NCBI RefSeq assembly: GCF_000182925.2 | Contig: NC_026502.1 | Location: 2,418,001-2,482,000 of the forward strand | From: Neurospora crassa OR74A | Taxonomy: Eukaryota; Ascomycota; Sordariomycetes; Sordariales; Sordariaceae | DNA: 64,000 nucleotides | Direction: 5' to 3' | Shown: positions 13,996 to 26,140 of the stretch, one piece after another | How the letters are laid out: each line of letters begins with the position of its first letter | Numbering within the stretch: the first letter of the stretch is position 1 | The notes under the pieces: generated by a model | What the model saw: only the letters and a program-made list of their open reading frames with translations | Databases searched by the model: none | What the model was told of the DNA's origin: nothing | Program-made: the position numbers and the translations under genes

Positions 13996-15829
13996 TGTGC
14001 CTTGAACCAAACAGATCCATCCGTGCAGTACTCTCCCCGGTACACCGAGTGGTCGTACAACCTCTCTTTGGACCCCGACACAGTACACCATGCCACTGTT
14101 GGGCGATGCCTTATACTTACCCACATGTCCCATCTACACTATACCTGTAACGACAGGCGATTCTCCAGAGGCTCGGGTCTCCAGTTCGGCTACCTTAGCT
14201 AACCGCTCCAGACCCTCCCCAGACTCCGAGTGACGAGACCGCGGAATCACGACGACGACGTCAGTGGACAAGGGCAAGCCATCAAGGACTTCATTGTGGC
14301 AAACATCAAAATTCTGAATGGGAACAGTAAGTAGTACGTCGAAAGTGGACTCGCCAGAAGCAGAGGGCTGCTCAATATGGCGGAAATTTGAACCATTGCA
14401 CATGCTACCATTGACACACATCGATGCCCAGATCAATATCATCTCGCCCACTGACAGTTCCACGTTGATGTTCCTCAAGGTATTGTTGACAGGGGGGCTC
14501 GTTAGTTTACACAGTGCCCTCTCGCGTCGTGCCCCTGTTGCGACCTAACCAGATTTTCTCCAGTTGCTAGAAGTGGGTGAGTGCCGCCTCGCTAGTGTTT
14601 CCAGCTTTTCCATCCAGGACAGCCAGAAGGCTAGACGGGCAGGCCAGCGAGAAGAGAAGATGGCAATGGCAAGACGAGCCGGTCCGCATGCGCTTTCAGA
14701 TTCGCCCTCTGAAATCTCGAAACGGCATGGATACAGGGGACAGAGGTCAGAGGGCAGAAAACGACTAGCAGGATAGGGCCGCCATTCACAGGATTTCACG
14801 TCCTCCACTATGAGGACGGACACGCCAACGTAGCAGCAGCAAGCCTAGGAGCTAGCTACCAGGTAGGTTGGAAACCTGGAGTCAGCTCCTCACTGGGCAA
14901 GGGTTCATCTTAAGGGTGCTTTCTCATGACACGCACTGTCCAGTGACAGCTCGCATCCGCGTCCTGGGACTCTGTGCTAAGCGCTCGTCAGGTTGGCCCG
15001 AACTTGTTGCTGCCACACACCACCACTCACGTTGGTGCAAGTCACAGGCATAATCGTCACTTTTTTTCCTTTCTGCTTTTCTTCCTCCTTACCCGCTGCC
15101 AAACCAAGCCTCTGCTCCGCGCATCGAGCTGTTTGCTGTTTGGGATCAGCAGACAAGAGCATCATCTCGCAGCACAACAAGCGCCTGGCACAGCATCCAG
15201 CTGGGGCTTCCTTGGACCATCATCCCACTCGATTCTTTCTCTCCTCCATGACCTTAGGCGAGTGAGCTCGAAGACAGGTCCTCTTACCGCTACCCTCCCC
15301 CCCTCGTCCTCATCTGAACAGAACTACAACCTTTTGCCATACACGCCTCCTGCGTCTCCGACGCCGTGTATCTTGTTTCCAGAGCCGTTCCCGTGCAACC
15401 CTACCATTTCCAGATCTTCTGTTCCCACTCGCCTTCGATTTTCCCCTTCCAACCGACGCTCGCTGCACCTTAGCAAAGGAAGAAACCCCTCTCAACATAT
15501 AGCCTTACCCAGACGAAACACGATTGCCACAGTAACCGCCACCGACTCCAACGAAACAAGTCCGTGTATGCCGCAAAGTATAGCCTCGAGCTCCGTACTC
15601 TCGGCGTGCTGAACGTGGAGGAACAGCTTGGGCGGGAACAGACAGCATAGTACCCCATGTGATGACTAGGGTTCGGATTGTGTAGCCTCGCCACGCGTCC
15701 TGGTTCGTTAAGAAGTCCCGGAGGGTGATAGCTCCCTACCGCTCGGTATGTTCTACACTTGTACGCCGTCCATTCCCGGTCTGCACCTTGAGAGTTCCGG
15801 GTTGGCCATTTCATGCCTGTACCGAAAAG

Positions 15830-15882
15830 GTACATACGGCCTGCCGCCCATGCAGTCTCCCGACTAACATTTTGGTCTCTAG
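15830..15882 (+). other. Probable 5'-UTR intron of the WD40 gene
   Basis: Donor GTACAT follows AAAAG at 15829. A consensus CTAAC branch site lies at about 15864-15868 and a pyrimidine-rich GGTCTCTAG acceptor ends at 15882. The 53-bp length is typical of this genome. It lies 49 bp before the ATG at 15932 and within the same strand's leader, so a spliced untranslated leader is the simplest reading. Confidence 0.5.
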
Positions 15883-15931
15883 ATCTTCGACCCAAAGGAC
15901 ATAATAACTCCTCCCCACATATCTTGTCACC

Positions 15932-18900
15932 ATGTCGGTCCCCGGACACATCTCGAGAAGCCGTACCGGCTCGATTCCAGCCTCATCCAAGGGACGGACT
16001 GCCCACATGCAAGACTTCGCCATGGCTCCAACTCCGAGCGCTGTTCCCCGGTACTTCGAGCCGTGTGCGGCCACGGCCTCCATGTTCCTCTACGCCCAGG
16101 GCAGTTCGATTGTATGCTGCCACCATGACAGCCTGTCGATAGAGAGGAGATTCGCCCGCCATACCGAGGAGGTGCAGCTATTAGCAGTCGACAATCTAAG
16201 TGAGATGGGCACAGGGAGGTTGGTGGTCAGTTATGATGCCGGACAAACTGCGATTGTATGGGACCTCATGACCGGAGATGAGGTCGCAAGGTTTGCTTCG
16301 TATGAGAATCTCACCTGCGCTGCCTGGATGCACAATGGCAATGTTGCGTTTGGTGGGTATATCTTTGCTTCATCTATCGTATAAACATGGCTAACTGGGC
16401 GAGAACAGGCAACATTCAAGGCAATGTGATCCTTTTTGAACCCACTACGTCTGAGCACATTTCCGCAAGAACCATTGATCAAATCGCCATCACAGCTATT
16501 GCCCCGGCAGCAGATTGCAGGACCTTTGCGATTGGGTAAGCACAAGGTTTCTAGGGTATCCTTAAGAAGGTGCCGAGACTGACTGTCTTGCTGCAGATAT
16601 CAAAACGGCTCACTCTTGATCGCAACACTTCAGCCTAGGTTCACCATCCTTCACAACCTAACTACCTCGCGCGGGCCTTCTCCCATCGTAACACTGGCAT
16701 GGCATGCCTCGTCTTCACGGCAGAAGTCGGACATGTTGGCCGTACAAACACACGATGGCGATCTCCGTGTATGGAGCGTTTCCAAACAGTACAATGCCGA
16801 TGACCCGGCAAAGGTGGTAAGAATTTTGAAAAGGACAGAAAACTACCTCACAGGACCGAACTGGATGGGCTGGTCTAAAAACGGTCGTATTATTCAATAT
16901 TCAGAAGGGTCAGTTCGCTGCTTTACGGTACCTGCTGCTCTTTGTGCGGTCGCTGACAAACTCGAATGATAGTGAAACAATATCATGGGATGTAAGGACA
17001 AAACATGTTACTTACGATACAATCCCAACCTTGGAACATGCCAGAGGGTTGGCTGTTTATGGGCCCGGGGCGACTCTCTTCACTCTCGGGGCAAACAACT
17101 CGGTCCAACAGTTCGATCTTAATGCGCCGGCCATGATGGTCAACAACGTTCAACATCCTGCTAACATGTTACCTCCTTCGCCGCCTATCTCGCTCGAAGA
17201 ACAAGAAAAGAGCCAGACTGTGATGCATCACAATGCTGACCACGGAGTGCCAATTGCGATTCACGCTGATCTTTCTGAGAGTGATGATCACATGTCACCG
17301 TTAGCTAGGCTTGTTCAAGGGCAGTCTGAGCCCGACCGATATCGCCCAACGAGCCCTACCTCAAGCCGAAGTCGATCCAGTGTCTCCATCACGTCATCCA
17401 ACTCGAACACGCAGGGACGAAATCAATATGCCCCATCCGCGGTCTCTCGTGGAATGACGGAAAACACATACATCTCCGCAGGGTCTTCACTAAGATCTGG
17501 TTTGCCCGGGCAGGATCATCGGTACAGGCGAGACAGGGAGTCTTTGTCGACCACGAGCTCCGTCTCTATGGGCAGCTCAAACTATCGTTCGAGAAGGCCA
17601 TCGAGGTTGCGCCATGAGGTGCCGCGCAGTCCCGATGACGCGAAAGTTGTCGACTTATTTAAGTTCACCAAAAGCCGTCTGCAAGATATGCCCTACAAGA
17701 CGCCACAAATAAGCGATGGTGTCCGACTTACAAACGATGATCTGCGGCGTCAGATGCTAAGCACAATATTTGGATGGAACAAGGAGATCGAAGACCTGAT
17801 TCGGGATGAGATGTCTCGGCATCCTCTGGGGTCTACGAATCGGATTTTGCTTGCGAAATGGTTGGGAGACATCACAACGGATATCATGGCTATGGGATCA
17901 GAGAACATGACATCGTCTGATTGGATGCTTTTGGCTCTCAGTGGCATTGGAGGACAAGCATCACAGCACAAACTTGGGCGAGCCTACGTGCAGCGGTTGT
18001 TGGAAAGCGGTGATGTTCATGCGGCGGCAACAATCATGATCGGATTGGGCGACCACAACGATGCGATTGAGATCTACGTCTCTCACAAAAAGTACATGGA
18101 GGCCCTGATCTTGACTTGCCTCTTTTTCCCATCGACGTGGGAGCGTCAAGTCCAGATCGTGAGGAAGTGGGGAGAATGGGCCGTACAACATGGCCAACAG
18201 CAGCTCGCCATCCGATGTTTCGCCTGCACCGGCCATGAATCCACAGAACCATGGACGTCTCCTTCAGCCCAGCAGATTACCTTCGGAAGCATCTCAGCGA
18301 CGGTCAACGAGGTCACCAGTCCTCCACTCTCACCCCCTGCCAGGAACCATGGCCCCCAGCGGAGTGTGGCGAAGAATTCGGCCCTTAAGCTTATTACCAC
18401 CTTCGGAGATAACAAGTCCAAATTCTTCTCTGGGCACGATGATGGTAGAACTCCTATTGCGGCAGGAGCCACCCCAATTGTTCAGTCAGCCCTTTCACCT
18501 GGCGGAGCTGACCCTACAACCGCCGTGTTACGGAACAACCGAAGTCAATTCAATACACCCTCCTCTGCGCGCCCGCCAAATGGCGGTTTTGGTCGGCATC
18601 GTCTTCCATCCATTGGAGAGGCGACCCAGGATAATCGGGAGCTTTTGACCGCAATCAGCAAGCCCGTCGGTGATCCTTATGCAAATATAATGTCCTTTGA
18701 GGTTTCCGATCACAGAACGCCGGGGTACGACTTGCCCAGAGCACAAACTGCCAGCCCTCGTGTCTTTAAGGACGCCAAGGCGCCACCGCCTCCTTCTCCC
18801 TCGCCAGCCGCCGTAGCGGCGCTGATGGATGGCAGACAAAGAAGGAATGGGTCTCGCAGCCGCATCCCAGAAGGCCTCGACCTATCTCTTCCTGTGCATA

Positions 18901-21173
18901 ACGACACGCGCCATGATGAACCCAGCTCCCCTGAACAGTCAGGAAATTCTATCTCCAACGCACAGTATCACTGGCCATCTAGGCGCAAGGGGCCAGGCTC
19001 AGTGGCCAGCTCTGCGACATCTGCATCTGCAACATCTAGTGTTAGAGGCTACAGGAGTCATGTCCCAGGCAAGAGTATGGACAAGTATTACCATAGTCTT
19101 GAGGCTGCTGGAAGTAGTAGAAACGCCAGAGGAACCAGCAGAGATGGTCATGGCAACGGCCGCGATACCAGCCGCTCACGAAGGAACGATGGGGACTTGT
19201 CCAGAGACCGCGGCAGAGGCTCTTCCAGGGGTTACACGCCCAAGGGTGGGAAGAGATCTCCAAAGTCCCCAGTTCCCATGTCTCCCGAAGACTTGATCAA
19301 CCTTGCTACTCCCCGGGAAGACCTTGAGCAACTTGGGCATGGTAAAGGGCGTCTTATTGACTTCTCAGACGAGCAAGACCAGCCCAGCGTGGCGAAGAAG
19401 GTCACTACCCGCCGTGAAACATCTAGGGTGCGAATGGCAAGTCGTGGTGCCAGTAGGAATGGCCGCAGCTCAAGCCGCGCGCGCAGTTCCGAGAGACGCA
19501 AGCCTCCAGCACTCGACCTTCGCGGCCGTGAAGCCAGCCGCGAAGGCTCCAGGCAGAGATCGCCATCCTCCCCAGTGCCCATGTCAGGTCAGGCTGCGCA
19601 CTTTTATGGCTCGGAGGATGAGGAGGATTACAGAAGGGCGTTGGAAGACCGCGAGAAATTCCGGCAGAGGCACAACCGGAGTGTAAGCAAAAATGGCAGG
19701 GGAGAAAGCATCACATCGCCGATCTCCGGTCGTGGTCATGACTGGGGTGGTCGGGAGAGGTCTACAAGTCGCCAGAGGTCGGACAAGAGGTCGGAGAGCC
19801 ACCAAACAGATCGCAGACAGCGTATTCCTGCCCCGATGCCCACGCCTGCGCCGATGCAGCTTGTTACGGACAGTTCAGGCGACTTGAAAGTCATGATGAA
19901 CGAAAGACAGCTTAAGAAGGAGCAGGCACAGCGTGAGCTTGAAGAACGTCGGAGGTCGCTCGCACGAAGACCGTCCGCGCCCCCGATCCTACATCCTGAT
20001 GAGCTTACTCCTGCCCGGTTGGACACCGTCATGGAGCTGCCAAGCACCGTCTTTGTCCCTCCTAGGAGAGAAGATATGCCAGCGCGCAGTGCAAGCGTTG
20101 ATCCTAACTCTCAGGGCGCTGGAAGGAGCATGTATGCCAATCGTGGGCCATCGATCGGCCTTCCTGCCACTCCGAAAGCTATGCGCTTAGTTCTAGGTTC
20201 GGACGCCAGCAGGAACAATGTGCCCGTTCCCGCTATCCCCGCGAACTTTCAACAGAGCTCGGCCGCAAGCTCTAACCAGGCCTCGCCGGATAAAGTGTCA
20301 CAGAGGCAGGTTGAACTCAAGCAACAAGAGGTTGAACCGCCGATGAAGAGTCCTGCAATGTTGCTTCCATCGACCGTCTACACTCCGCCTACATCGGCAT
20401 TCAACCGACCTTTCATTCAGAGGTCCATGTCTGCTCCTCCTCAAGACCTTGTGCCGCCTCAAGCAGGCGCCTTGAGTAACCTGAGGGGCTTCCACGCTCA
20501 ACAGCCCAGTGTAGGTGGAGAGCCGAAGCCCCTGATGGGTCGCAGGCCATCTCATGATGCTGGCCGAAACGACGGCCCCATCCCTCCCCCTCCCCCTCCG
20601 CCCCCGGCGCCGCCCATGCTCAGAGAACTCCAGCATCTCGCTGCTCCTCCACCACCACCGCCTGCCCCGCTTCCTCATCTGGCCGGTGCTAAGCCAGTTG
20701 TTTACGGAGGAAGCTCGGGGATGATTGAAATCGTCATGGACGACGACCAACCACAACAACCACCTCAGCAACCGCAGCAACAGCCCCCTCCTCCGCCTAT
20801 GCTGCTACCATCCACTTCATACACACCCGTCAACACGGCCCCTATCCCCAAGGAAATCGTTGTGCCCATCCTCTCTCCTCCGGCACCCTCCTCGCGAAAC
20901 GGCCACGCCCGTGGCCGCAGCAGCATCGACCACAGCATCGGCGGTCGCATCTCGCGCGTGACTGAGCGCATGCGCTCGGCTAGCAGGAGCAGAGGAGCAA
21001 TGAGGGACAACCAGGCTGCTCCGATGATTCCTGCTCCGTATGAAAGCGTGCCCATGCCCGGCATGTCGCAAAGCATGAACTTCCATATGCGTGCTGCTGC
21101 TGCTGCTGCTGCTCAGCAGCAACCGGGCCAGAGCGACTTCAAGACGGGGTTGCATCATAGTGAGATGATCTAA
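15932..21173 (+). CDS. WD40 / helical scaffold protein with long disordered tail
   Basis: Four exons: 15932-16352, 16409-16535, 16597-16908 and 16973-21173. The introns are 56, 61 and 64 bp, all phase-consistent, and the product is 1,686 residues. Residues from about 30 to 345 form a beta-propeller-like region with WD-type strand ends such as TAIVWDLMTGDE, GDLRVWSV and ETISWDV. Residues from about 510 to 710 form a helical block whose repeated short helices (for example HAAATIMIGLGDHNDAIEIY) recall the alpha-solenoid after a propeller in Gemin5, coatomer or IFT proteins; this is resemblance only. The remaining roughly 970 residues are low complexity: Arg/Ser repeats (SRDGHGNGRDTSRSRR), proline runs near residue 1490, Gln/Pro and poly-Ala near the end. 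A scaffold role is inferred; the complex is unknown. The retained first intron meets a stop at once. The ATG has a CACC context. Confidence 0.88.
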
Positions 21174-22385
21174 GATGGATGAATAATGTGGCATAGCATT
21201 CCAGTTTCTCTACCTTCTTTTTTAGCTCATTTCACTTGAACTTTTTCTTTGTGTTTCTTTCCGATTCTGATTCTTAAATACCTTATGAGTCTGCATGGCG
21301 ATCGGCGTTAACTCAAATGGTCTCACCATAACACCTTTTTGCTGCGGTTCGTTAACTTTTTTTGAGAATGGAAATATAGGGGGTGATTATGTGTGTTTGG
21401 TGGGAAAAGATATGCCTTGATGGCCTTCATTTTATGTTTTTTATCAGCACATGTATCAAAATGTGCGCAGCTTTTGTTTTGGTACTCTTCTTCTCGTACC
21501 ATTTGTGTATGTACAAAAACCGAACTGATGCTGAATACACGAAGACAAGCAGGTGGTTAGGACAAAGGATGGTGATGGGTGGAAGGAAGGATAAGTGTTA
21601 GAAAAAAAATACGATATCTCTAGCAAATGCTCAAGCTCTCATATTGGGTGGCTCGTCTCTGGTGTGCCCATGTTTCCCGTGGACACACCTCTTCATTTAC
21701 ACCCGTCCTGCCGACTTCATCAGCCTTATCAATTTCACCAAACGATCCCGCCAAACACTTTCGAAACAATGCGGTTGATTTACTACACGTCCTCGTTCGT
21801 CATACTCTTTGAGTGACCGACTTATTTTTTTGTTAAAGCAACGCTGTCAGTTTGTATGAGTACCATGTATACAACCTCTTGTCCCAATGCTAAACTCCAG
21901 AAACTGCAGATGCCACCAAAATACAAAAGCACAACTAAAAGTTCACTGCTCGCTTTCCCCGCTTAATTGTTGCTAATCCATTAAAATGCACAGGTCCAAC
22001 ACATACATCCACCTTTTCGTTCGTATTGCCGCGTTACTGTGTCTCTCTCTGTTCTCGTTTACGAATATGACAACCACAACCGAAAGAAGGGGCAAGACCC
22101 AAGAAAACCAAATGAAAAGACAACCGTAACGCCAAGATACCAATCCAGCTCGGTACTTTAGTACTTCAGAGACGCCAAGACTGCTTCCAAGCTTTCTAGT
22201 CTTGCCTCTTTGGACATCCTACTCGGGACCTTTGTGATTACTGTACTCCTTGTACTCTTCATCGAGGATGCTGATGATGTTGATGACGATGGTATCGATA
22301 ACAGCGATGGGCGCGAAGGTGCGAGGGTGAGCAGTGGTGAAACTGACGTGCCACTGCCGCTACGGCTAATCGGAAGGCGAGACTT
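21174..22385. other. Intergenic space between convergent genes
   Basis: This holds the 3' flanks of the WD40 gene (+) and of the TDT transporter gene (-). It is T-rich on the plus strand just after the WD40 stop, as in fungal 3' UTRs. I see no gene in it. Confidence 0.6.
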
Positions 22386-22552
22386 CTAGTCTTCTGCTTC
22401 CTTGGGCCACAGTCTGTTTGGGTTGATGAGATGGTTAGTAAATGCCTAAACGAAAGTTGAAAGTCATATATACTCTCGAAAGCCAGAATAGCCGTTGAAG
22501 GATGGGTTCTGAGGTTCAGCGTGAAGTGGGGGAGAAGAACAAGAAGAAAAGG

Positions 22553-22601
<49 letters not shown>

Positions 22602-24429
22602 ATATGCCAAACAAAAAAAGGAAGAAAAAAAAGAAAAAGAAAAGGAAACTCACAGCTCCCTCCTCCAAATACATTCCAGCATCCGCCAAAACACCACAAT
22701 CCACACCACTATTATACACCCCGTCAAGACACATCCCAAGATCTTCAACCCATCGCTCTCAAATGCCTTTCCCAACTGCTCCGTCGCCGTCACCAGCGCC
22801 GTGTTCGGAAACACGAACGAGAACCAGGTCATTTGGAACTGCAGCTTGCTTTTTCTCTCCGGTCTCAAATATTTCCACAGCGAACCGACGCTCACCAAGA
22901 AGAACCAACAACTCAACCCCCAGAGCCAGATCCCCGCCATGTAAGCCAGCATGCGCAGGATGGAAATAGCCACAGCGCCCTGCGTACCCAGAAACTCGGT
23001 AGGAAAGAAATCGGGGGCGGAGTTGGCGAGCTGCACCAGTCCCGCGGCGGTGAAGGCGCCAGGTCCGATAGAAATGAAAACACCGGGTCGTTGGTAGTCG
23101 CGCGGTAGCTTCTGGGTCATCAGGCGGTAAAGAAAGGCGGCGCAGATCATGAAGGAGATCAGAAAGCCGGTACCCTGGACGGCGACGGAGGCGAGGGCAA
23201 TGGAGATTGGATTGATGGTAGACTGGCCCGCCCGAGTCAAGTGGCCGGATTTAACGGCGGCAGCAATCAGGTTGGCGCCGTAAGGGGCCGTCAGGAGGAG
23301 CGGGTACGCGGGAAAGACCCAGACGGGCGTCATGGTGTGGATGGGGAAGACGGTGGTGGACCAGAGAAGAAGATAAAGAAAGGCACTGATGGAGAAACTC
23401 AGACCGACGTAGATCCAGAATATTATTTCCATAGCTTTGAGCAGCCAAGGACCCGTGTTGGGGATGCCATATTGGCAGATGGTGATGAAGATCGTTCCGG
23501 CACTGTAAGGGAAGGGGGTTGGTTAGATGGATGACAACGGACAGATAGAGGAGTGAGTGGAAAGGACCGAGATGGTGTACGTACGAGACAATCTTAATCA
23601 GAAGCGTTAGTCCTGAGTACTTTGAAGGAGCTGAGGGATCTTGCAGAGAGGAGGTAAAGTAGACTCACAATTGAAGACACGAAGAGTGACTCGGTTTGGT
23701 CATTAAGCGAATGCAGGAAGCTGCCTCTGCTCCAGACAAACCGAAGTGTAATACAGATACAGTTTACCGTAAAAAGAACGAGATTAAGAAAGAAGAAAAA
23801 GAGGCCAACGCCAGTCAACCATTGACTCTTGTATGGTACTGTGATGTTTGGTCCGAGTCAGAACATTGCAACTCTTTTCCACGTGGAAGGTGAAGTCAAG
23901 AGAATGGGATGAACCTACTGGAATGAAGAACATTGGCAACACCCCCGGTGGCCATAGTCATGGTGAACCATGTCCACTGATAACAAGTGATGCGATCCCT
24001 GAGGCTCACTTTGCCCTTCGATAAGTTACGCCCTTTGGTGAGTATGTCATCCATGCTCGCCTTCATGGGGCTGTTGTTGCCACCACCTTTTTGACGGCGG
24101 GATGCCGACGAGGTTGCCCAGAAAGGTTCGGAGGGGGCTCCGGGCCGGTGGTGGGTTGGGTCTGGCGTTATATAACCATCTTCAAGTTCGGACGGGGATT
24201 CATAACCGCAGTAGCTGTGAACCGGAGGAGCCAGTGTTGGTCTGGAGAAATACGATACATCTCGTCGAGGTTGTTGTGGTTCTGGGGCCGAGATGCTCCG
24301 GGGTGGAGGGGCCGGAGGCTCGGAGCCGGAAGCGACCGGAGATGGGGATGTGGTAGTAGTGGTAGTGCTATCGGCGGTGGTGGTGGCTACACGAGCAGTA
24401 CCGCTGCTGCTCCGCCAGGCTTGAAGCAT
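22386..24429 (-). CDS. TDT-family (Mae1/Ssu1-type) membrane transporter
   Basis: Five exons in transcription order: 24429-23919, 23838-23669, 23592-23585, 23502-22654 and 22413-22386. The product is 521 residues. About 140 N-terminal residues are disordered (Ser/Pro/Thr-rich). A hydrophobic core then starts at a family-typical stretch, QWTWFTMTMATGGVANVLHS, and splicing restores IPYKSQWLTGVGLFF after it. Further strands include TICQYGIPNTGPWLL and several membrane helices, as in the roughly ten-helix tellurite-resistance/dicarboxylate transporter family. Known members move malate and other C4-dicarboxylates (Mae1) or sulfite (Ssu1); the substrate here cannot be told. Exon 3 is only 8 nt (ATTGTCTC), yet both flanking introns have good signals and it alone keeps the frame. 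The last intron (22414-22653) contains a GA/CT repeat, and the final exon adds ten residues ending PKEAED. Confidence 0.87.
22559..22600. repeat. (GA)n microsatellite inside the last TDT intron
   Basis: A near-perfect GA run on the plus strand, which is CT on the coding strand of the transporter gene, lies within its 240-bp last intron. A further A-rich tract follows. Its length may affect recognition of the last exon, which is only 28 bp. Confidence 0.9.
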
Positions 24430-26098
24430 GCCGACAACAGGCGGTAGATCAGGTAGAGCGGTTCGACGTAGTTAGGCGCGCCAATGAGATCCAGCTGCCT
24501 GCTGTTGTTGGAGATATTCACCAGGGAGACGACGAAGACGATCAGGTCAAATATGGTCTCTGCTACCGGCGGTCGTACGGACATATTCTTCGAGATCGGG
24601 AGCGTGCCAGGGACGGAGGCACGCACAAACAAGGGGGTGGAGGGTATTATATGGCGTAGTAGTGTAGAAAGGTTGGGTGATCGGCCTGGGAACCAAACAA
24701 CCCCCCTGCAATATCAAGGGACCTGATTTTTTTTTCTTCCCAACAAAGGCTGCTTTCGGCTCTCTGAAACTCTGGGTAACCGTCTAGTCCGCCGCCTACC
24801 TATCTTCCACCACTTGACTACCTGGGACAACACGAGAGGCCCGGCTGGATTGTCTTGTTGCACCAGTAACACCGGGGCTCTTGCCAGACGCTATTCTCGA
24901 GACAATCTCGTCGAATGCCAGGCTAGAAGGTCTAATTTCCTATCGTGGGTGATACTGCCCCCCTTTGCTAGGGCAGAGGGAAGGTTCCAGAGGTGATGCG
25001 GTGTGTATACGGCATATGTTGAACGGGTACGGGTGTGAGTGGTCCAAGGGGAAGTTCCCCTCCTTCAACGAGAAGAGAAACAGAGATCGGCATCCTCTAT
25101 CCGTCTCTACCAAGACAGTGTACTATGCAAGGTCCCCATGTCTAGCCCTGCTGCGCCTGTTAGTAGAGCCATTAGTTTTGGTGCTAAAGAGGTAGTTACC
25201 AGTTGGTCGGTCGCCCTTGCCACCTTATTAACAAAACCCCTCCCATATGTATGATACTTTTCATCTCTCCCATGTATGTATGATAAGAAAGGTCTCTTCG
25301 TGTCTGGAACAACTTCACTTCCCATCACATGAACTTCTTCCCTTAAAAAAAAGAGGCTTGGACAGAAATCGGCATAACCCGGGCAGCTTAACAGCCTTCA
25401 TTCTCAACCCCGTACGTTAAGAAGCGGCCAAGAACGCTACCACTAACAGCACTCCCCTCAGCGAAGCCTAGCCCCATGGCCAAGCCCTCCAGAACCCAAC
25501 TTCCACGCTTTCGAGGGCAACATGACGACGGCTTTCACAAACAACGTCATAAGTACTCGCTTGCGGCACCCCACACCACCAGAGAGAGAGCTAATGGGTA
25601 ATGGTGGTTCCAGAATACTTCTTTTCCAGAATTCCAACTTGGTGTGTTGCGGCACCGAACCGACCACCAATGAGCAACCACAGATGTCTTGTTTTCGGGG
25701 AGAAAACACAAACCACAAGAGACACACATGACTCTTGGTATGATGTACACTAGAACAGGCCTCGAGAGACCCTTGGTTTCACTTCACTTTTGTTATGCTC
25801 ACTTGGCCCACGTAACGAACAGCATTGCTGCATTCCCGCCGTCAACCAGTTCCTGTCTTGGATCGCTTGACTCGTTCGCGGCTTGGGATCGGCACGTTAA
25901 CGGATATCGGTGCCGAAGGAGGGCATCCCGTGCCAGTCGTGAAGATTTTGTGACGAATAAATATTCTGAGAAGAGACAGAAAGCATACAAACACTCGTTG
26001 CGCAGTTTTCCCTTCCTACCTCCTCAACATCGGCATAAAGTAGCCAAATCTTTGTTTTTATTTGTGGTGGTTTTTTTCTTTCTTTTTCTTTTTCTTTT

Positions 26099-26140
<42 letters not shown>

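Larger units (their letters stand above)
4817..15829. other. Gene-poor 11-kb intergenic region
   Basis: I find no recognisable protein family on either strand. Contents worth noting are a T21-A12 block at 6703-6735, a short TTAGGGTTTGGGTT telobox-like string near 7477, a possible two-exon small gene at 9210-9486, a TG dinucleotide array at 13949-13993 and an open minus-strand frame of 136 codons at 14134-14544. From about 15000 on, the plus strand is pyrimidine-rich and is probably promoter and leader of the WD40 gene. The region is not AT-rich by eye, so it does not look like RIP-mutated repeat. Confidence 0.55.

Noticed and set aside
13866-14202. Frames with Thr-His and Val-Cys runs
   Set aside because: These are translations of the TG microsatellite.
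14974-15612. 212-codon plus-strand frame before the WD40 gene
   Set aside because: It is Ser/Pro/Leu-rich translation of a pyrimidine-rich leader, with no domain; it is more likely promoter or 5' UTR.
4817-15829. RIP-mutated transposon block
   Set aside because: The sequence is not conspicuously AT-rich, no terminal repeats or transposase-like segments were seen, and TpA excess is not evident by eye; a computed RIP index would decide.
15470-15949. 159-codon minus-strand frame
   Set aside because: It is antisense to the WD40 leader and start, has no family features and has no splice partners.
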